In this document: piece by piece, positions 1 to 8,262 of the stretch
Numbering within the stretch: the stretch's first letter is position 1
Layout: each line of letters begins with the position of its first letter
From: Spirosoma profusum
GTDB lineage: Bacteria > Bacteroidota > Bacteroidia > Cytophagales > Spirosomataceae
Direction of reading: 5' to 3'
DNA: 64,000 bases
Assembly: GCF_014699005.1 (NCBI RefSeq)
Contig: NZ_JACWZY010000007.1
Location: 124,001 to 188,000 of the forward strand
Notes under the pieces: generated by a model
Database searches by the model: none
Seen by the model: only the letters and a program-made list of their open reading frames with translations
What the model was told of the DNA's origin: nothing
Position numbers and translations under genes: made by a program

Positions 1-962
1 ACGTAGTAACTGCTATCACGCTTGGCGAGTTTAGGGGCGGTCTGGACGTAGAGCACAAATCGATGAGCTCGGTTAGAACCATCGGTCCATTCGTAAAAAG
101 GCCGCTCGCGGGTGTATAACTTGTCAACTTCCCGGATGTGTACTCCTTCGATACGTTTAGGTTCAACGGCGAGGCCATTTATCAATACGTCGATATCGGT
201 GGCGTATTCATCGTATAGCTTCAGGTAATCGTCTTTGGTACGGGTAACAAACGCATTCTTATTGCTGAAAAATGTAGCTTCCATCAGTTTGTTCATGGAA
301 AAGCTATTAGATTCTCCAAGTGGATGCTCTGAAACAGCGTTTGCCAACAAAAACTGTTTCCAACGTAATCGAATTTGATTCGGAGTTGGAGTTTTATGAG
401 TTGTGCTCACAAAGATTCGATACAATTCAGGGTATCTTTCAGCTCCTTCGATGTTCTCCCACTTCTGATAAATCAAGATTTCATTGGTATTCTCAAACGA
501 AACAGTAGACAAGTCCGCTAGTTGTGATTCCTGCGCATTAATGAAAAGTTTGATTGGCAGGGTCGGGTCTTTGAGGTCCAGATGATTATTCCGAATACAC
601 AAAATATCCGGATAATGAGTTGTAGGCGAAGATTTAAACAATATGACCCGACCTTTATAACGTATTGTATCAGGTTTTGTGTAGTCAGCTACGAGAGCCG
701 ACTCGCAGAACCAGGGCAAATCCGGCTGGTCGAGTTGGTTGGCTAATACACGTGTCGCATTTGTGAGCGGAAATATGGCCTTTTTTTTAGTCGAAGTTAC
801 TTCAGTTTGCGATGAATGTCGACACGCAAATGCCATAACACTCATAACGGCCATCCAGGCAACGTAGCGCCACCAGGTTGCTGAGCCAGAACGCTGGCTG
901 TTTATCATGTCGATACGTTGCCGCAGGCCGGAGCCATTGAAACGGTTCGTGAATGAGTACAT
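1..962 (-). CDS. Third gene of the BlaI/M56 operon, partial (3' end outside window)
   Basis: An open frame of about 320 residues starts at ATG 962 and runs off the left edge without a stop. It lies 6 nt after the M56 peptidase gene, so it is almost certainly co-transcribed. The first 45 residues (MYSFTNRFNGSGLRQRIDMI and on to a hydrophobic stretch ending AFAC) align with residues 261-304 of the upstream M56 protein: N-x-F, L-x-x-R-I-x-M, then a membrane helix ending AFA. It therefore looks like a copy of the tail of an M56 sensor with no HExxH domain, followed by a soluble extracytoplasmic region of unknown family. It could be a decayed or reassembled sensor, or a dedicated partner. Certain as a reading frame; function unknown. 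Confidence 0.75.
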   Translation of the reverse strand, partial: MYSFTNRFNGSGLRQRIDMINSQRSGSATWWRYVAWMAVMSVMAFACRHSSQTEVTSTKKKAIFPLTNATRVLANQLDQPDLPWFCESALVADYTKPDTIRYKGRVILFKSSPTTHYPDILCIRNNHLDLKDPTLPIKLFINAQESQLADLSTVSFENTNEILIYQKWENIEGAERYPELYRIFVSTTHKTPTPNQIRLRWKQFLLANAVSEHPLGESNSFSMNKLMEATFFSNKNAFVTRTKDDYLKLYDEYATDIDVLINGLAVEPKRIEGVHIREVDKLYTRERPFYEWTDGSNRAHRFVLYVQTAPKLAKRDSSYY

Positions 963-968
963 AACATT

Positions 969-2828
969 CTATTCTTCAATGGTGTAGATCAGAATTGCTG
1001 ATATGAAGGATTCTTTGCTTTCAGAGTTTTGTTGTGATTTTTTGACAACGGAGTAGAGTTGATTGACCTTCAATTTTCCAATAGACTCAGGCGTAGCAGC
1101 TTCATTATTAACAAAGACTTTTACGGCTCCTAATCGTTCATCAATAGTTAACGTACCATCGTCCTTGACGACTACTCCACTGCTACGGGTAGTTTTATTC
1201 TTGAAAAATTCCTTCGAATAGCTTGATGATCCACTCCCTAAATCTTTGAATTTTTGCTCTCCATCTGAAAGTAAATAATCCAGGCGATGTTCCCTGAAAA
1301 ACTGAGCGGCAGCATTTTCTTCAGCAAGAGCAGTCTTTCGGAGTGATTCAGGTAAATTATCTCCGTAATAGCGAAGTGAGCCTGTGCCGCGATAGCCGAC
1401 ATTTCTGCCAATCCCTATATATCCCGCAATCGTCTCAATAGGCTTGTTACCCGTTTGTAGCTCATTCATGGTCGTACGTGCACCCTGATCTTTAACTGAG
1501 AAGATAATTCGATTAATATGAGTATAGAATAGGTCAAACTTAATCTCATTTATCTGCATACTATCGCCGTGTTTGGCAAACTCCTGACGCATCACAGCAA
1601 AATCGTCAAACGTAGTTTTTGGGGTAACAATCCAGTAAAGCCGATTGCCCTGATAAGCCATATAGCGAGAAGGACTTGAACGTAGCGAATCGACTTCTAC
1701 ACTACGTTGAACAGAATCTGCCTGTACTTTAACAAGTTGTGATGAGGGTTTAATTGTAGACGTAGCAACTTCAGATTTAATGATTGACTTACTGTCAGGG
1801 ATAGAAATAATCTCTCCGGGCTGCATTACTACGTTGGGGGTGCCACTTAGCGTAGTAATTGTCTCGACGATGGGTTGCGGAACGTAGCGTTTTATTGTCT
1901 CCACGTGCTTATGACGGGCAAAGGCCGATGCTATGGTCAGGGCTGCCAGCAAAAAAACAGGGTATTTGAGCCAGGAAATGGCAGCCGATTCTTTTCGATT
2001 CAACATAGCAATTCTGGATTTAAGCTGCGACTTGCTAAAGTGATTTGTAATACCGGATGAGTTGGCTAATAAGCTTACTTTCAATAGATTATATTGATAG
2101 GCTTTTGGGTCGATTCCTTCCTGTAATACGGCATGATCGGCCCGGAATTCGAGCGTCTGGTGAATCAGATATCGGAACAGATACGCGGCTGGGTTGAACC
2201 AAAAAACGATGGAAATCAACTCTGAGCCTAACATATCGATGCTGTGACGTTCGCGTACATGCACGCGCTCGTGTCGGAGAATTTGTTCTAGTTCTTCGGG
2301 TGTATGCTGTGTCGGATTGAGAATTACCCAATTAAAAAAAGAGAACGGAGAATCTACCTTTTCACTCTGGACCAGCGTAAAATCGTCGTATGACTCATGA
2401 CTCGAATGGCGAATGAGTTTCCAAAGGGATAACAACTGCACACCAAATCGAATAAATAGCACCAGCACTACTAATAGATACAAGGCTATCAGGCTCAGTT
2501 GCCACGTCCAGACGTATCGTTTGGGCTGCCCATCGAATGCCTGATACGTCCTTTGGTTCGGAAACGTAATCGTTACGTCGGGTGAAGTCGGTTTGGGTAA
2601 TACGTGTGGAACAACAGCCTGCGCGGTTCGTTGCATTACGTTACGTACCTTTTGCGGTCGCCAGTCGGGTAGTTCGAGCAATGGCAGGACGAGCGCACCG
2701 GCCAGACCTAACCACAAAGCCAGCCGATTGGCACTAAAAAACGTTTCGCGACGTAGCAGTACGTAGTGAGCAAGACTTACAACCGCCAGCAGGCCATTAG
2801 CTAATACAACGTAGCGCAGGATTTCCAT
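969..2828 (-). CDS. M56 family (BlaR1/MecR1-like) membrane metallopeptidase sensor
   Basis: A 619-residue membrane protein. Helices are visible at about 1-25, 35-53, 108-133 and 287-305. The gluzincin motif HERVH is at 186-190, and EFRAD at 227-231 supplies the likely third metal ligand, as in BlaR1/MecR1 peptidases. In that family, ligand sensing activates the cytoplasmic protease, which inactivates the partner repressor BlaI. The 310 residues after the last helix should be outside the cytoplasm; they are not a penicillin-binding domain I recognise, so the signal is probably not a beta-lactam. The start lies 4 nt after the blaI-like stop and the next gene begins 6 nt after its own stop, giving a three-gene operon. 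Family call is strong, the inducer unknown. Confidence 0.9.
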   Translation of the reverse strand: MEILRYVVLANGLLAVVSLAHYVLLRRETFFSANRLALWLGLAGALVLPLLELPDWRPQKVRNVMQRTAQAVVPHVLPKPTSPDVTITFPNQRTYQAFDGQPKRYVWTWQLSLIALYLLVVLVLFIRFGVQLLSLWKLIRHSSHESYDDFTLVQSEKVDSPFSFFNWVILNPTQHTPEELEQILRHERVHVRERHSIDMLGSELISIVFWFNPAAYLFRYLIHQTLEFRADHAVLQEGIDPKAYQYNLLKVSLLANSSGITNHFSKSQLKSRIAMLNRKESAAISWLKYPVFLLAALTIASAFARHKHVETIKRYVPQPIVETITTLSGTPNVVMQPGEIISIPDSKSIIKSEVATSTIKPSSQLVKVQADSVQRSVEVDSLRSSPSRYMAYQGNRLYWIVTPKTTFDDFAVMRQEFAKHGDSMQINEIKFDLFYTHINRIIFSVKDQGARTTMNELQTGNKPIETIAGYIGIGRNVGYRGTGSLRYYGDNLPESLRKTALAEENAAAQFFREHRLDYLLSDGEQKFKDLGSGSSSYSKEFFKNKTTRSSGVVVKDDGTLTIDERLGAVKVFVNNEAATPESIGKLKVNQLYSVVKKSQQNSESKESFISAILIYTIEE

Positions 2829-2832
2829 TTCG

Positions 2833-3195
2833 CTATTTTTTTTGTTCGATCATCGCTAGAATTTCACGCAACTCGTCGGCCGAAATTTTTTCTTTCTCCG
2901 CAAAATAGCTGACCAGATTTTTGTACGAACTGTCGAAATATTGCTCTACCACTTTCGTCAAAACGAACCGGTTCTGGTAAGCTTCTTTCGTAATAATAGG
3001 GTAGTACTCATGGGTATTACCATAGGCCCGGTGGCCTATGTAACCCTTCTCTTCGAGGTTTCGGACAATGGTCGAAACGGTATTATAATGCAGGGGTGGA
3101 TCCGTAAACTGCGGAACCATGTCTTTTACGTATCCCTGCTCCATTTTCCAGAGCACCTGCATCACTTCTTCTTCTTTGGCAGTTAGCTTTTCCAT
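2833..3195 (-). CDS. BlaI/MecI-family transcriptional repressor
   Basis: A 120-residue winged-helix repressor. The N-terminal helix (LTAKEEEVMQVLWK), the recognition region (HYNTVSTIVRNLEEKGYIGH) and the acidic dimerisation tail match the BlaI/MecI/CopY family over its usual length. It is first in the operon with the M56 sensor, the classic repressor-protease pairing. Its own promoter region carries a dyad overlapping the -33 element (see 3224-3242), so negative autoregulation relieved by the sensor is the expected logic. The family is certain; the regulon beyond its own operon is not visible here. Confidence 0.95.
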   Translation of the reverse strand: MEKLTAKEEEVMQVLWKMEQGYVKDMVPQFTDPPLHYNTVSTIVRNLEEKGYIGHRAYGNTHEYYPIITKEAYQNRFVLTKVVEQYFDSSYKNLVSYFAEKEKISADELREILAMIEQKK

Positions 3196-3199
3196 AAAA

Positions 3200-3230
3200 C
3201 AAACTTAAAACTATTTTTCTCGTTTACAAA
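3200..3230 (-). promoter_or_regulatory. Promoter of the BlaI/M56 operon
   Basis: On the minus strand the sequence reads TTTG, 19 nt, TAAGTTTG, an exact match to the Bacteroidota primary sigma consensus TTTG-N19-21-TAnnTTTG. It ends 5 nt before the blaI-like ATG, so the leader is very short. Confidence 0.8.
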
Positions 3231-3242
3231 CTATTTGTGTAG
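3224..3242. promoter_or_regulatory. Probable BlaI-type operator
   Basis: A dyad, ACAAA-CTA-TTTGT (3226-3238), lies inside TTTACAAACTATTTGTGTAG. It resembles the TACA/TGTA dyads bound by BlaI and MecI, and it overlaps the -33 box of the operon promoter, so repressor binding would block that promoter. It is also 14 nt upstream of the divergent gldH -33 box and might affect it. The dyad is seen directly; its use by this BlaI is inferred. Confidence 0.6.
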
Positions 3243-3251
3243 TTTTTATAA

Positions 3252-3283
3252 TTTGAAAAGCCAGCCTTGCAATCGTAGCTTTG
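3252..3283 (+). promoter_or_regulatory. gldH promoter
   Basis: TTTG, 20 nt, TAGCTTTG: a full match to the Bacteroidota housekeeping promoter, ending 19 nt before the gldH ATG. It is divergent from the BlaI operon promoter. Confidence 0.8.
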
Positions 3284-3302
3284 CCAATTATTTGAGTGAA
3301 CT

Positions 3303-3779
3303 ATGAAACAGTGGATTGCAGGACTGATGTTGTTAGCGCTCGTTACGAGTTGCGACACGAATGCTGTTTATAAAGAATATACGGATATCGATGAGGGGAA
3401 ATGGTTCATCAAAAATGCGCCGTCGTTTACCTTCCAGATTGACGATGCTACCGTACCGTATAATATTTACTACAACCTACGTAATAGCCTGTCGTATGGT
3501 TATTATAACCTATATCTGACTCGGTATCTACGCGATGAATCGGGGAAAGAGATGGAATCGCGGCTGGACGAGCTTATTCTAATGGACCCCAAAACCGGCA
3601 AACCCAACGGCGACGGTCTCGGCGACCTTTTCGATCACAAGTTTCTGATGAAGCGCAATTACCGTTTTCCGAAACCGGGCAAGTACACCATGCAGATTCG
3701 GCAGTACATGCGTCAGGACCCCTTGCTTAATATTCTCAGTGTAGGCATCACCGTCGAAAAAGCCGCGCCGACTCGTTAA
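3303..3779 (+). CDS. gldH: Gliding motility lipoprotein GldH
   Basis: A 158-residue lipoprotein. The signal peptide ends in a lipobox (LVTSC, Cys at about 17). The body has GldH landmarks: YNIYYNLRNSLSYGYYNLYL in the middle, a GDGLGDLFD turn, and the end segment MQIRQYMRQDPLLNILSVGI. GldH is one of the accessory Gld lipoproteins needed for gliding in Flavobacterium johnsoniae. A full-match promoter lies just upstream and a long hairpin follows the stop, so it is probably a single-gene unit. With gldE at 19.4 kb it supports a gliding organism. Confidence 0.88.
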   Translation: MKQWIAGLMLLALVTSCDTNAVYKEYTDIDEGKWFIKNAPSFTFQIDDATVPYNIYYNLRNSLSYGYYNLYLTRYLRDESGKEMESRLDELILMDPKTGKPNGDGLGDLFDHKFLMKRNYRFPKPGKYTMQIRQYMRQDPLLNILSVGITVEKAAPTR

Positions 3780-3790
3780 ATGACGTAGCG

Positions 3791-3873
3791 TTTTTTGTCA
3801 TGCTGCTTTTTGTCATGCTTCCGCTTCGGCGGCCCGGCTTCGTCAGCATGACAAAAAGCAGCATGACAAAAAA
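3791..3873. terminator. 29-bp inverted repeat, terminator-like (gldH)
   Basis: Arms at 3791-3819 and 3845-3873 are perfectly complementary over 29 bp, with a 25-nt G/C-rich spacer. Each arm is itself an internal near-duplication of TTTTTGTCATGCTGC. The arms begin and end in T and A runs, so the hairpin can terminate transcription from either side. Its sequence belongs to the TTTTTGTCATNCTGA repeat family also found near 26.0, 50.6 and 53.3 kb. Confidence 0.75.
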
Positions 3874-3901
3874 AACACATTGCCTACCCTTCAAGTAAGA
3901 A

Positions 3902-4540
3902 ATGCTCATCGGATTACTACGTAATAACTGGTTCTTCTTTCTTCCCTATGCGTTTTTGCTAGTGGTTGTCGGCGTATTGCAATTGGTTTTTACGCAGGAA
4001 CAGTTGATGCAATGGATAAACGTGCGAAACAACCCGCTTGGTGATTGGGTGTTCCCGTACGTTACCTATATGGGCGATGGCGCATTCTACGTAGTGGTTT
4101 GCGTGGGGCTGCTTATTTATAATCGACGTATCGGTTTTATGGCTTTTGCCAGTTTCGCGCTTTCTTCATTGACGTCGTTGTTTTTGAAAACCGTGATTTT
4201 TCCCGGTTCACTACGTCCGCTACGTTACTTTGAACATTCGACGTTTGAATATCACATTATTGAAGGCTTAGACATTTACAGCTATAATAGTTTTCCATCG
4301 GGGCATACCACCACGGCATTTGCTATGTTTTTACTGCTTGCTTTGATGGACTCACAAAAAAAACGAGGCTTAGTTTTTCTGTTTCTGGCGGCTATAACGG
4401 GTTATTCTCGCGTATATCTGTTTCAGCATTTCGTTGAAGATGTGTACGCTGGCTCGCTTGTGGGCACAATTTCGTCGTTATTGATTTATGTTTTGATGTG
4501 GCCTTGGGTAATAAAGAAAGAAAATGATGGCGCGATTTAG
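3902..4540 (+). CDS. PAP2-family membrane phosphatase
   Basis: A 212-residue integral membrane protein with about six helices. The three PAP2 phosphatase signatures are visible: K-x8-RP (KTVIFPGSLRP, about 97-107), PSGHT (about 137-141) and SR-x5-H-x3-D (SRVYLFQHFVED, about 167-178). Such proteins dephosphorylate lipid phosphates such as undecaprenyl diphosphate or phosphatidylglycerol phosphate; the substrate cannot be told from sequence. It follows the gldH terminator, so it is probably transcribed separately. Confidence 0.9.
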   Translation: MLIGLLRNNWFFFLPYAFLLVVVGVLQLVFTQEQLMQWINVRNNPLGDWVFPYVTYMGDGAFYVVVCVGLLIYNRRIGFMAFASFALSSLTSLFLKTVIFPGSLRPLRYFEHSTFEYHIIEGLDIYSYNSFPSGHTTTAFAMFLLLALMDSQKKRGLVFLFLAAITGYSRVYLFQHFVEDVYAGSLVGTISSLLIYVLMWPWVIKKENDGAI

Positions 4541-4553
4541 CCAGCCTTTTGCC

Positions 4554-4561
4554 TACCTTTG
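4554..4561 (+). promoter_or_regulatory. -7 element upstream of the PurF-like gene
   Basis: TACCTTTG matches the TAnnTTTG -7 box, 83 nt before the ATG. No good -33 TTTG at the right spacing was found, so this is weaker than the gldH and xylA promoters. Confidence 0.45.
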
Positions 4562-4643
4562 TTATAGACTCCCGCGAACCAATGCCTACAGGGAGTCGTT
4601 ACTTCATTACTGACTACAACCAACGCGCTTCGACAACTCTCTC

Positions 4644-6536
4644 ATGAGCGACGCCATCAAACACGAATGCGGCATTGCCCTAGTTCGGCTCCGCAAACCA
4701 TATCAGTATTACATCGACAAATACGGCACTCCACTCTACGGAGCCAACAAACTCTACCTGCTGATGGAAAAGCAGGTGAATCGCGGTCAGGATGGAGCCG
4801 GGATCGCAAATATCAAAATCGACGTACCACACGGCCATCGCTACATCAGTCGGTACCGTTCCGTCGACCAGCGTCCGGTGACGGATATTTTCGAGAAGGT
4901 CAACAAGAAATTTCGTAAGGCACTTAAAGGCAATAAAGAAAAGGCCAAAGATGCCAAATGGCTTCAGGAGAACGTAGCATTTACGGGCGAAGTCTGGATG
5001 GGGCACCTGCGTTACGGTACGCACGGTTCCAACGAGATCGAAAACTGCCACCCGATGCTACGTCAGAGTAACTGGCGCAGTCGAAATCTGGTGGTCGCGG
5101 GCAATTTCAACATGACCAACGTAGAGGAGTTGTTTGCAAAACTTGTCTCGCTGGGTCAGCATCCGAAGGATAAGGTTGACACCGTTACGGTGATGGAAAA
5201 AATCGGCCACTTTCTGGACGAAGAAAATCAGCGAGTATTTGAGCGATTCAAAAGCATCTACGAAAATCCCGATTTGTCGGATATTATCGAAGATAATCTT
5301 GACTTACAGCGGGTTCTACATCGTTCGTGCCGGGATTTCGACGGTGGCTACGCGATGGTAGGTATGACAGGTTATGGAGCCGCGTTTGTGGCACGTGACC
5401 CGGCGGGTATTCGTCCTGCTTATTATTACGCTGATGATGAGGTAGTTGTGGTAGCGTCAGAAAAGCCAGCTATTAAAACGGCGTTCAACGTCGAATACAG
5501 CGCGATTCAGGAAGTGAAACCTGGCCATGCGCTCATTGTCGATAAATATGGGGAGTATCTGGAGCAGCAATTCGTGCAGCCCATCGAGAAGAAACCCTGT
5601 AGTTTCGAACGTATTTATTTCTCGCGGGCAACTGATCCTGACATCTACAACGAGCGCAAAATGCTTGGGAAGCTGATTATCCCGCAGGTGCTCAAGGAAA
5701 TCGACTTCGATCTCGAAAATACCGTTTTCTCCTACATCCCTAATACGGCCGAAACAGCTTTCTTTGGCATGGTAGAGGGGCTGGAAGAATACCTCTATAA
5801 GCAGCGGAAAAAAGCCATTATGGAAGGAATTCTGTTCGAGGAGGAGTTAGATCGCGTCTTGTCGTTCCGACCACGTATCGAGAAACTAGTTTCCAAGGAC
5901 GTAAAGCTTCGTACCTTTATTGCTGACGATGCGCAACGCGATGACATGGTATCGCATGTGTACGATACTACGTTCGAAGTCATCAAGAAAGGAAAAGACA
6001 ACGTAGTGGTTGTGGATGATTCCATCGTGCGCGGTACTACGTTAGAGAAGAGCATCCTGCGTATGCTGGACCGGCTTGGTCCCAAGAAAATAATAATCGT
6101 GTCGTCGGCCCCGCAGATTCGGTTCCCCGATTGCTACGGCATTGATATGTCGAAATTTAAGGAGTTCATTGCGTTCCGGGCGGTACTCGAATTACTACGT
6201 GACCGTGGTCAGGAATATTTGCTGGAAGAAGTATATGCGCAATGCGTAGCGGCTATCGAATCGGGCAACGCGTCTCAGCAAAACCACGTACAGGCGCTTT
6301 TCGATGTATTTACGAACGACGAAATCTCCCGTAAAGTATCCCAGATTGTTACGCCACCCGATCTGAAAGCAGAAGTAGCTGTTGTGTATCAGACAGTTGA
6401 CAATCTGCACCGCGCCTGCCCCAATCACTCAGGCGACTGGTATTTTACGGGTAATTACCCTACACCTGGAGGAAACAAAGTTGTGAACAAGGCTTTTGTT
6501 AACTTCATGGAAGGAAAATTAGTGCGGGCGTATTAG
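4644..6536 (+). CDS. purF: Amidophosphoribosyltransferase (PurF-type, long Bacteroidota form)
   Basis: 630 residues. The N-terminal class II glutamine amidotransferase domain has the nucleophile Cys9 (HECGIAL), NRGQDGAG (47-54), GHLRYGTHG and NCHPM. The C-terminal phosphoribosyltransferase domain has the PRPP loop VVVVDDSIVRGTT at about 454-466. The family makes 5-phosphoribosylamine from PRPP and glutamine, the first step of purine synthesis. Two features differ from E. coli PurF: eight residues precede the nucleophilic Cys, and the usual HNG step reads VAGNFNMTN. To my knowledge both are typical of the long Bacteroidota branch. A second, ordinary PurF elsewhere in the genome cannot be excluded. 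Confidence 0.82.
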   Translation: MSDAIKHECGIALVRLRKPYQYYIDKYGTPLYGANKLYLLMEKQVNRGQDGAGIANIKIDVPHGHRYISRYRSVDQRPVTDIFEKVNKKFRKALKGNKEKAKDAKWLQENVAFTGEVWMGHLRYGTHGSNEIENCHPMLRQSNWRSRNLVVAGNFNMTNVEELFAKLVSLGQHPKDKVDTVTVMEKIGHFLDEENQRVFERFKSIYENPDLSDIIEDNLDLQRVLHRSCRDFDGGYAMVGMTGYGAAFVARDPAGIRPAYYYADDEVVVVASEKPAIKTAFNVEYSAIQEVKPGHALIVDKYGEYLEQQFVQPIEKKPCSFERIYFSRATDPDIYNERKMLGKLIIPQVLKEIDFDLENTVFSYIPNTAETAFFGMVEGLEEYLYKQRKKAIMEGILFEEELDRVLSFRPRIEKLVSKDVKLRTFIADDAQRDDMVSHVYDTTFEVIKKGKDNVVVVDDSIVRGTTLEKSILRMLDRLGPKKIIIVSSAPQIRFPDCYGIDMSKFKEFIAFRAVLELLRDRGQEYLLEEVYAQCVAAIESGNASQQNHVQALFDVFTNDEISRKVSQIVTPPDLKAEVAVVYQTVDNLHRACPNHSGDWYFTGNYPTPGGNKVVNKAFVNFMEGKLVRAY

Positions 6537-6546
6537 ATTGTCATGG

Positions 6547-6611
6547 AGTGGCAGGTAGCAAGGTGCATGGGGCGCGGCTAAGCACCTCCCGGCTCCGCGC
6601 TTCCTGCCACT
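6547..6611. terminator. Nested inverted repeat between convergent genes
   Basis: Outer arms AGTGGCAGG (6547-6555) and CCTGCCACT (6603-6611) enclose two smaller pairs, AGGTGC/GCACCT (6561/6582) and GCGCGG/CCGCGC (6572/6595), and a T run follows. It lies between the purF stop and the stop of the opposite haloperoxidase-like gene and probably ends both transcripts. Confidence 0.6.
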
Positions 6612-6613
6612 TT

Positions 6614-8035
6614 TTATTTCTCCCAGGCCAGTGCGTTCACATTGGCTCCAATCTTTTTACCTTCACTCAGGCCGGTTTCGTTGTCCTGTTTTGTATGGAT
6701 ATTGCCATAGAAACGCGAATCGGCTGATTCTTGAGCTGCCTGAGTAAACGACATAAAGGAACGAGCCTTAAACTCAATATTACGTAGTGGGTCAATAGGT
6801 CGGCCAACGTGTGAATCGTCGGTAAAAGCGAAGTTCTCACCATACATAGCCGTTAGTACTGTTGCGGCCGACGAAGACTGAGTTGCGTGACCCGAAGGAT
6901 AGCCTGGAAACGGTGGTGCTGGCCAGAAAGGCACCCAGGCAGGATCGATGGCTAACCGGACATACGTGTAGGGGCGAAGATTGTTGTAAACGAATTTGCA
7001 GCGCCAGCATAAAATAAATGCGTCGGCAACAGCAATGCCGGTACGTGCAAATGTTTCAACGGCTTTCGCCAACGTAGCGTTTGACGTTTGAATGGCAATG
7101 CGGGCGAGGCTGTACGAGTGGCCTGGCGGTGTAAAGGTTTCAGCTGGGTTATCGGCCCACCAGACGGCAATTTCCTTTTCTGTATCTGTCAGGCTTTTCG
7201 ATTTGTTGTAAACATCCAGATATTGTGCGAACACGGCCGATTTTACATCTGTAGAGTGGGGTAAAGGACGCGGCATAGGCAGATCATTATTAGCCTTCAC
7301 AAATGTTCTGACTTTGCCCCAGTAAGGCTGCATCGGAATCTTCTGCCCATTTTCAGTAGGTTGCCAGAATCCACCGCCTATCGGCACTACGTAGCTCGCC
7401 GGAAAATTTCGACTGTAGCCTTCGTGACCACCGTCCGTCTTCGACCATTCGAATAATGCACCAGCAATTTGCTTTCCGAAAGCAATCGACCGTTGATAAA
7501 CTGCTTCGTCGGCGCCCTCCTTATATGCTTCCTGTAAGGCTGTTTCAAGCGAATCAATTGTCGCTTTATTAGCAGCGCTCGTGGTCGGATATAAATTTTT
7601 AATGATAGCCGCTTCAGCTGCATTGGCGCTCAGCGCCCAGTTATACGCCTGTCCCGCTTCTGGCTGAGGCAACGTCGTCAATCCATTAAGTTGTCCGGCA
7701 AGTGATTTTCGACTGGGTATGCCAGGAACAGTCGCTTCATACATAGCTACACCGGCATAGCCGTACGCCCGAGAGGCAACCGGTGGCGTAAATCCAGGCG
7801 TTGTTTTGGTTAACTTTAATTGAAGATCAGCCCATTTAGTTGCTACGTCGCTACTATAAAATTCAGCTGATTTACCACTTACTGTCGGTGAAGCTGGCTG
7901 AGTCGGTTCTGGCTCGATTTTACAGGCTTGGATTAAAGCAGCCAGAAGAACAGTAACGAAAATGATACGTTGGTTACCTCGGCTTTGAGACGTAGTATCA
8001 ACGCCAGTATTGATACGTGTAAAATTATGAGCCAT
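6614..8035 (-). CDS. Vanadium-dependent haloperoxidase / PAP2-superfamily lipoprotein
   Basis: 473 residues. A hydrophobic segment ending LIQAC (Cys at about 38) suggests a lipoprotein signal. The C-terminal half carries the vanadate/phosphate-binding set: K-x6-RP (KFVYNNLRP, about 350-358), PSGHA (about 379-383) and R-x5-H (RFYGNIHTKQD, about 441-449). This order is shared by vanadium haloperoxidases and acid phosphatases of the superfamily. The 470-residue length and helical N-terminal domain fit the haloperoxidase-like group, but which activity it has cannot be read from sequence. It is a single gene convergent with purF. Confidence 0.85.
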   Translation of the reverse strand: MAHNFTRINTGVDTTSQSRGNQRIIFVTVLLAALIQACKIEPEPTQPASPTVSGKSAEFYSSDVATKWADLQLKLTKTTPGFTPPVASRAYGYAGVAMYEATVPGIPSRKSLAGQLNGLTTLPQPEAGQAYNWALSANAAEAAIIKNLYPTTSAANKATIDSLETALQEAYKEGADEAVYQRSIAFGKQIAGALFEWSKTDGGHEGYSRNFPASYVVPIGGGFWQPTENGQKIPMQPYWGKVRTFVKANNDLPMPRPLPHSTDVKSAVFAQYLDVYNKSKSLTDTEKEIAVWWADNPAETFTPPGHSYSLARIAIQTSNATLAKAVETFARTGIAVADAFILCWRCKFVYNNLRPYTYVRLAIDPAWVPFWPAPPFPGYPSGHATQSSSAATVLTAMYGENFAFTDDSHVGRPIDPLRNIEFKARSFMSFTQAAQESADSRFYGNIHTKQDNETGLSEGKKIGANVNALAWEK

Positions 8036-8226
8036 AGTAATTTACGAATATTAATAGACTATTTAGGGAGAATCGACGCACGTAGCGTTGCTAGGATTTT
8101 AGCAAAAACATTGCCAGAGTTGTATCCAGAATAGAAGAAAAGAATATAACATTAACTCTATGAAATTCGGACAAATACTATTTATCCTTTTCGTATCTGC
8201 GATATACAGTTGGGCGACTTTCGATG

Positions 8227-8234
8227 TAATTTTG
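8227..8234 (+). promoter_or_regulatory. -7 element of dnaG
   Basis: TAATTTTG fits TAnnTTTG, 28 nt before the dnaG ATG. The nearest upstream TTG (8210-8212) is only 14 nt away, so the -33 part is not convincing. Confidence 0.45.
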
Positions 8235-8262
8235 GTAATACGTAACGCAATAATCTTATCTG

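Noticed and set aside
320..508. Plus-strand reading frame of 62 residues
   Set aside because: It lies opposite the continuous minus-strand frame 1-962, which has operon context and family similarity.
4668..4700. PurF nucleophilic Cys not at residue 2 as a defect
   Set aside because: The eight-residue extension is, to my knowledge, typical of the long Bacteroidota form, so not unusual here.
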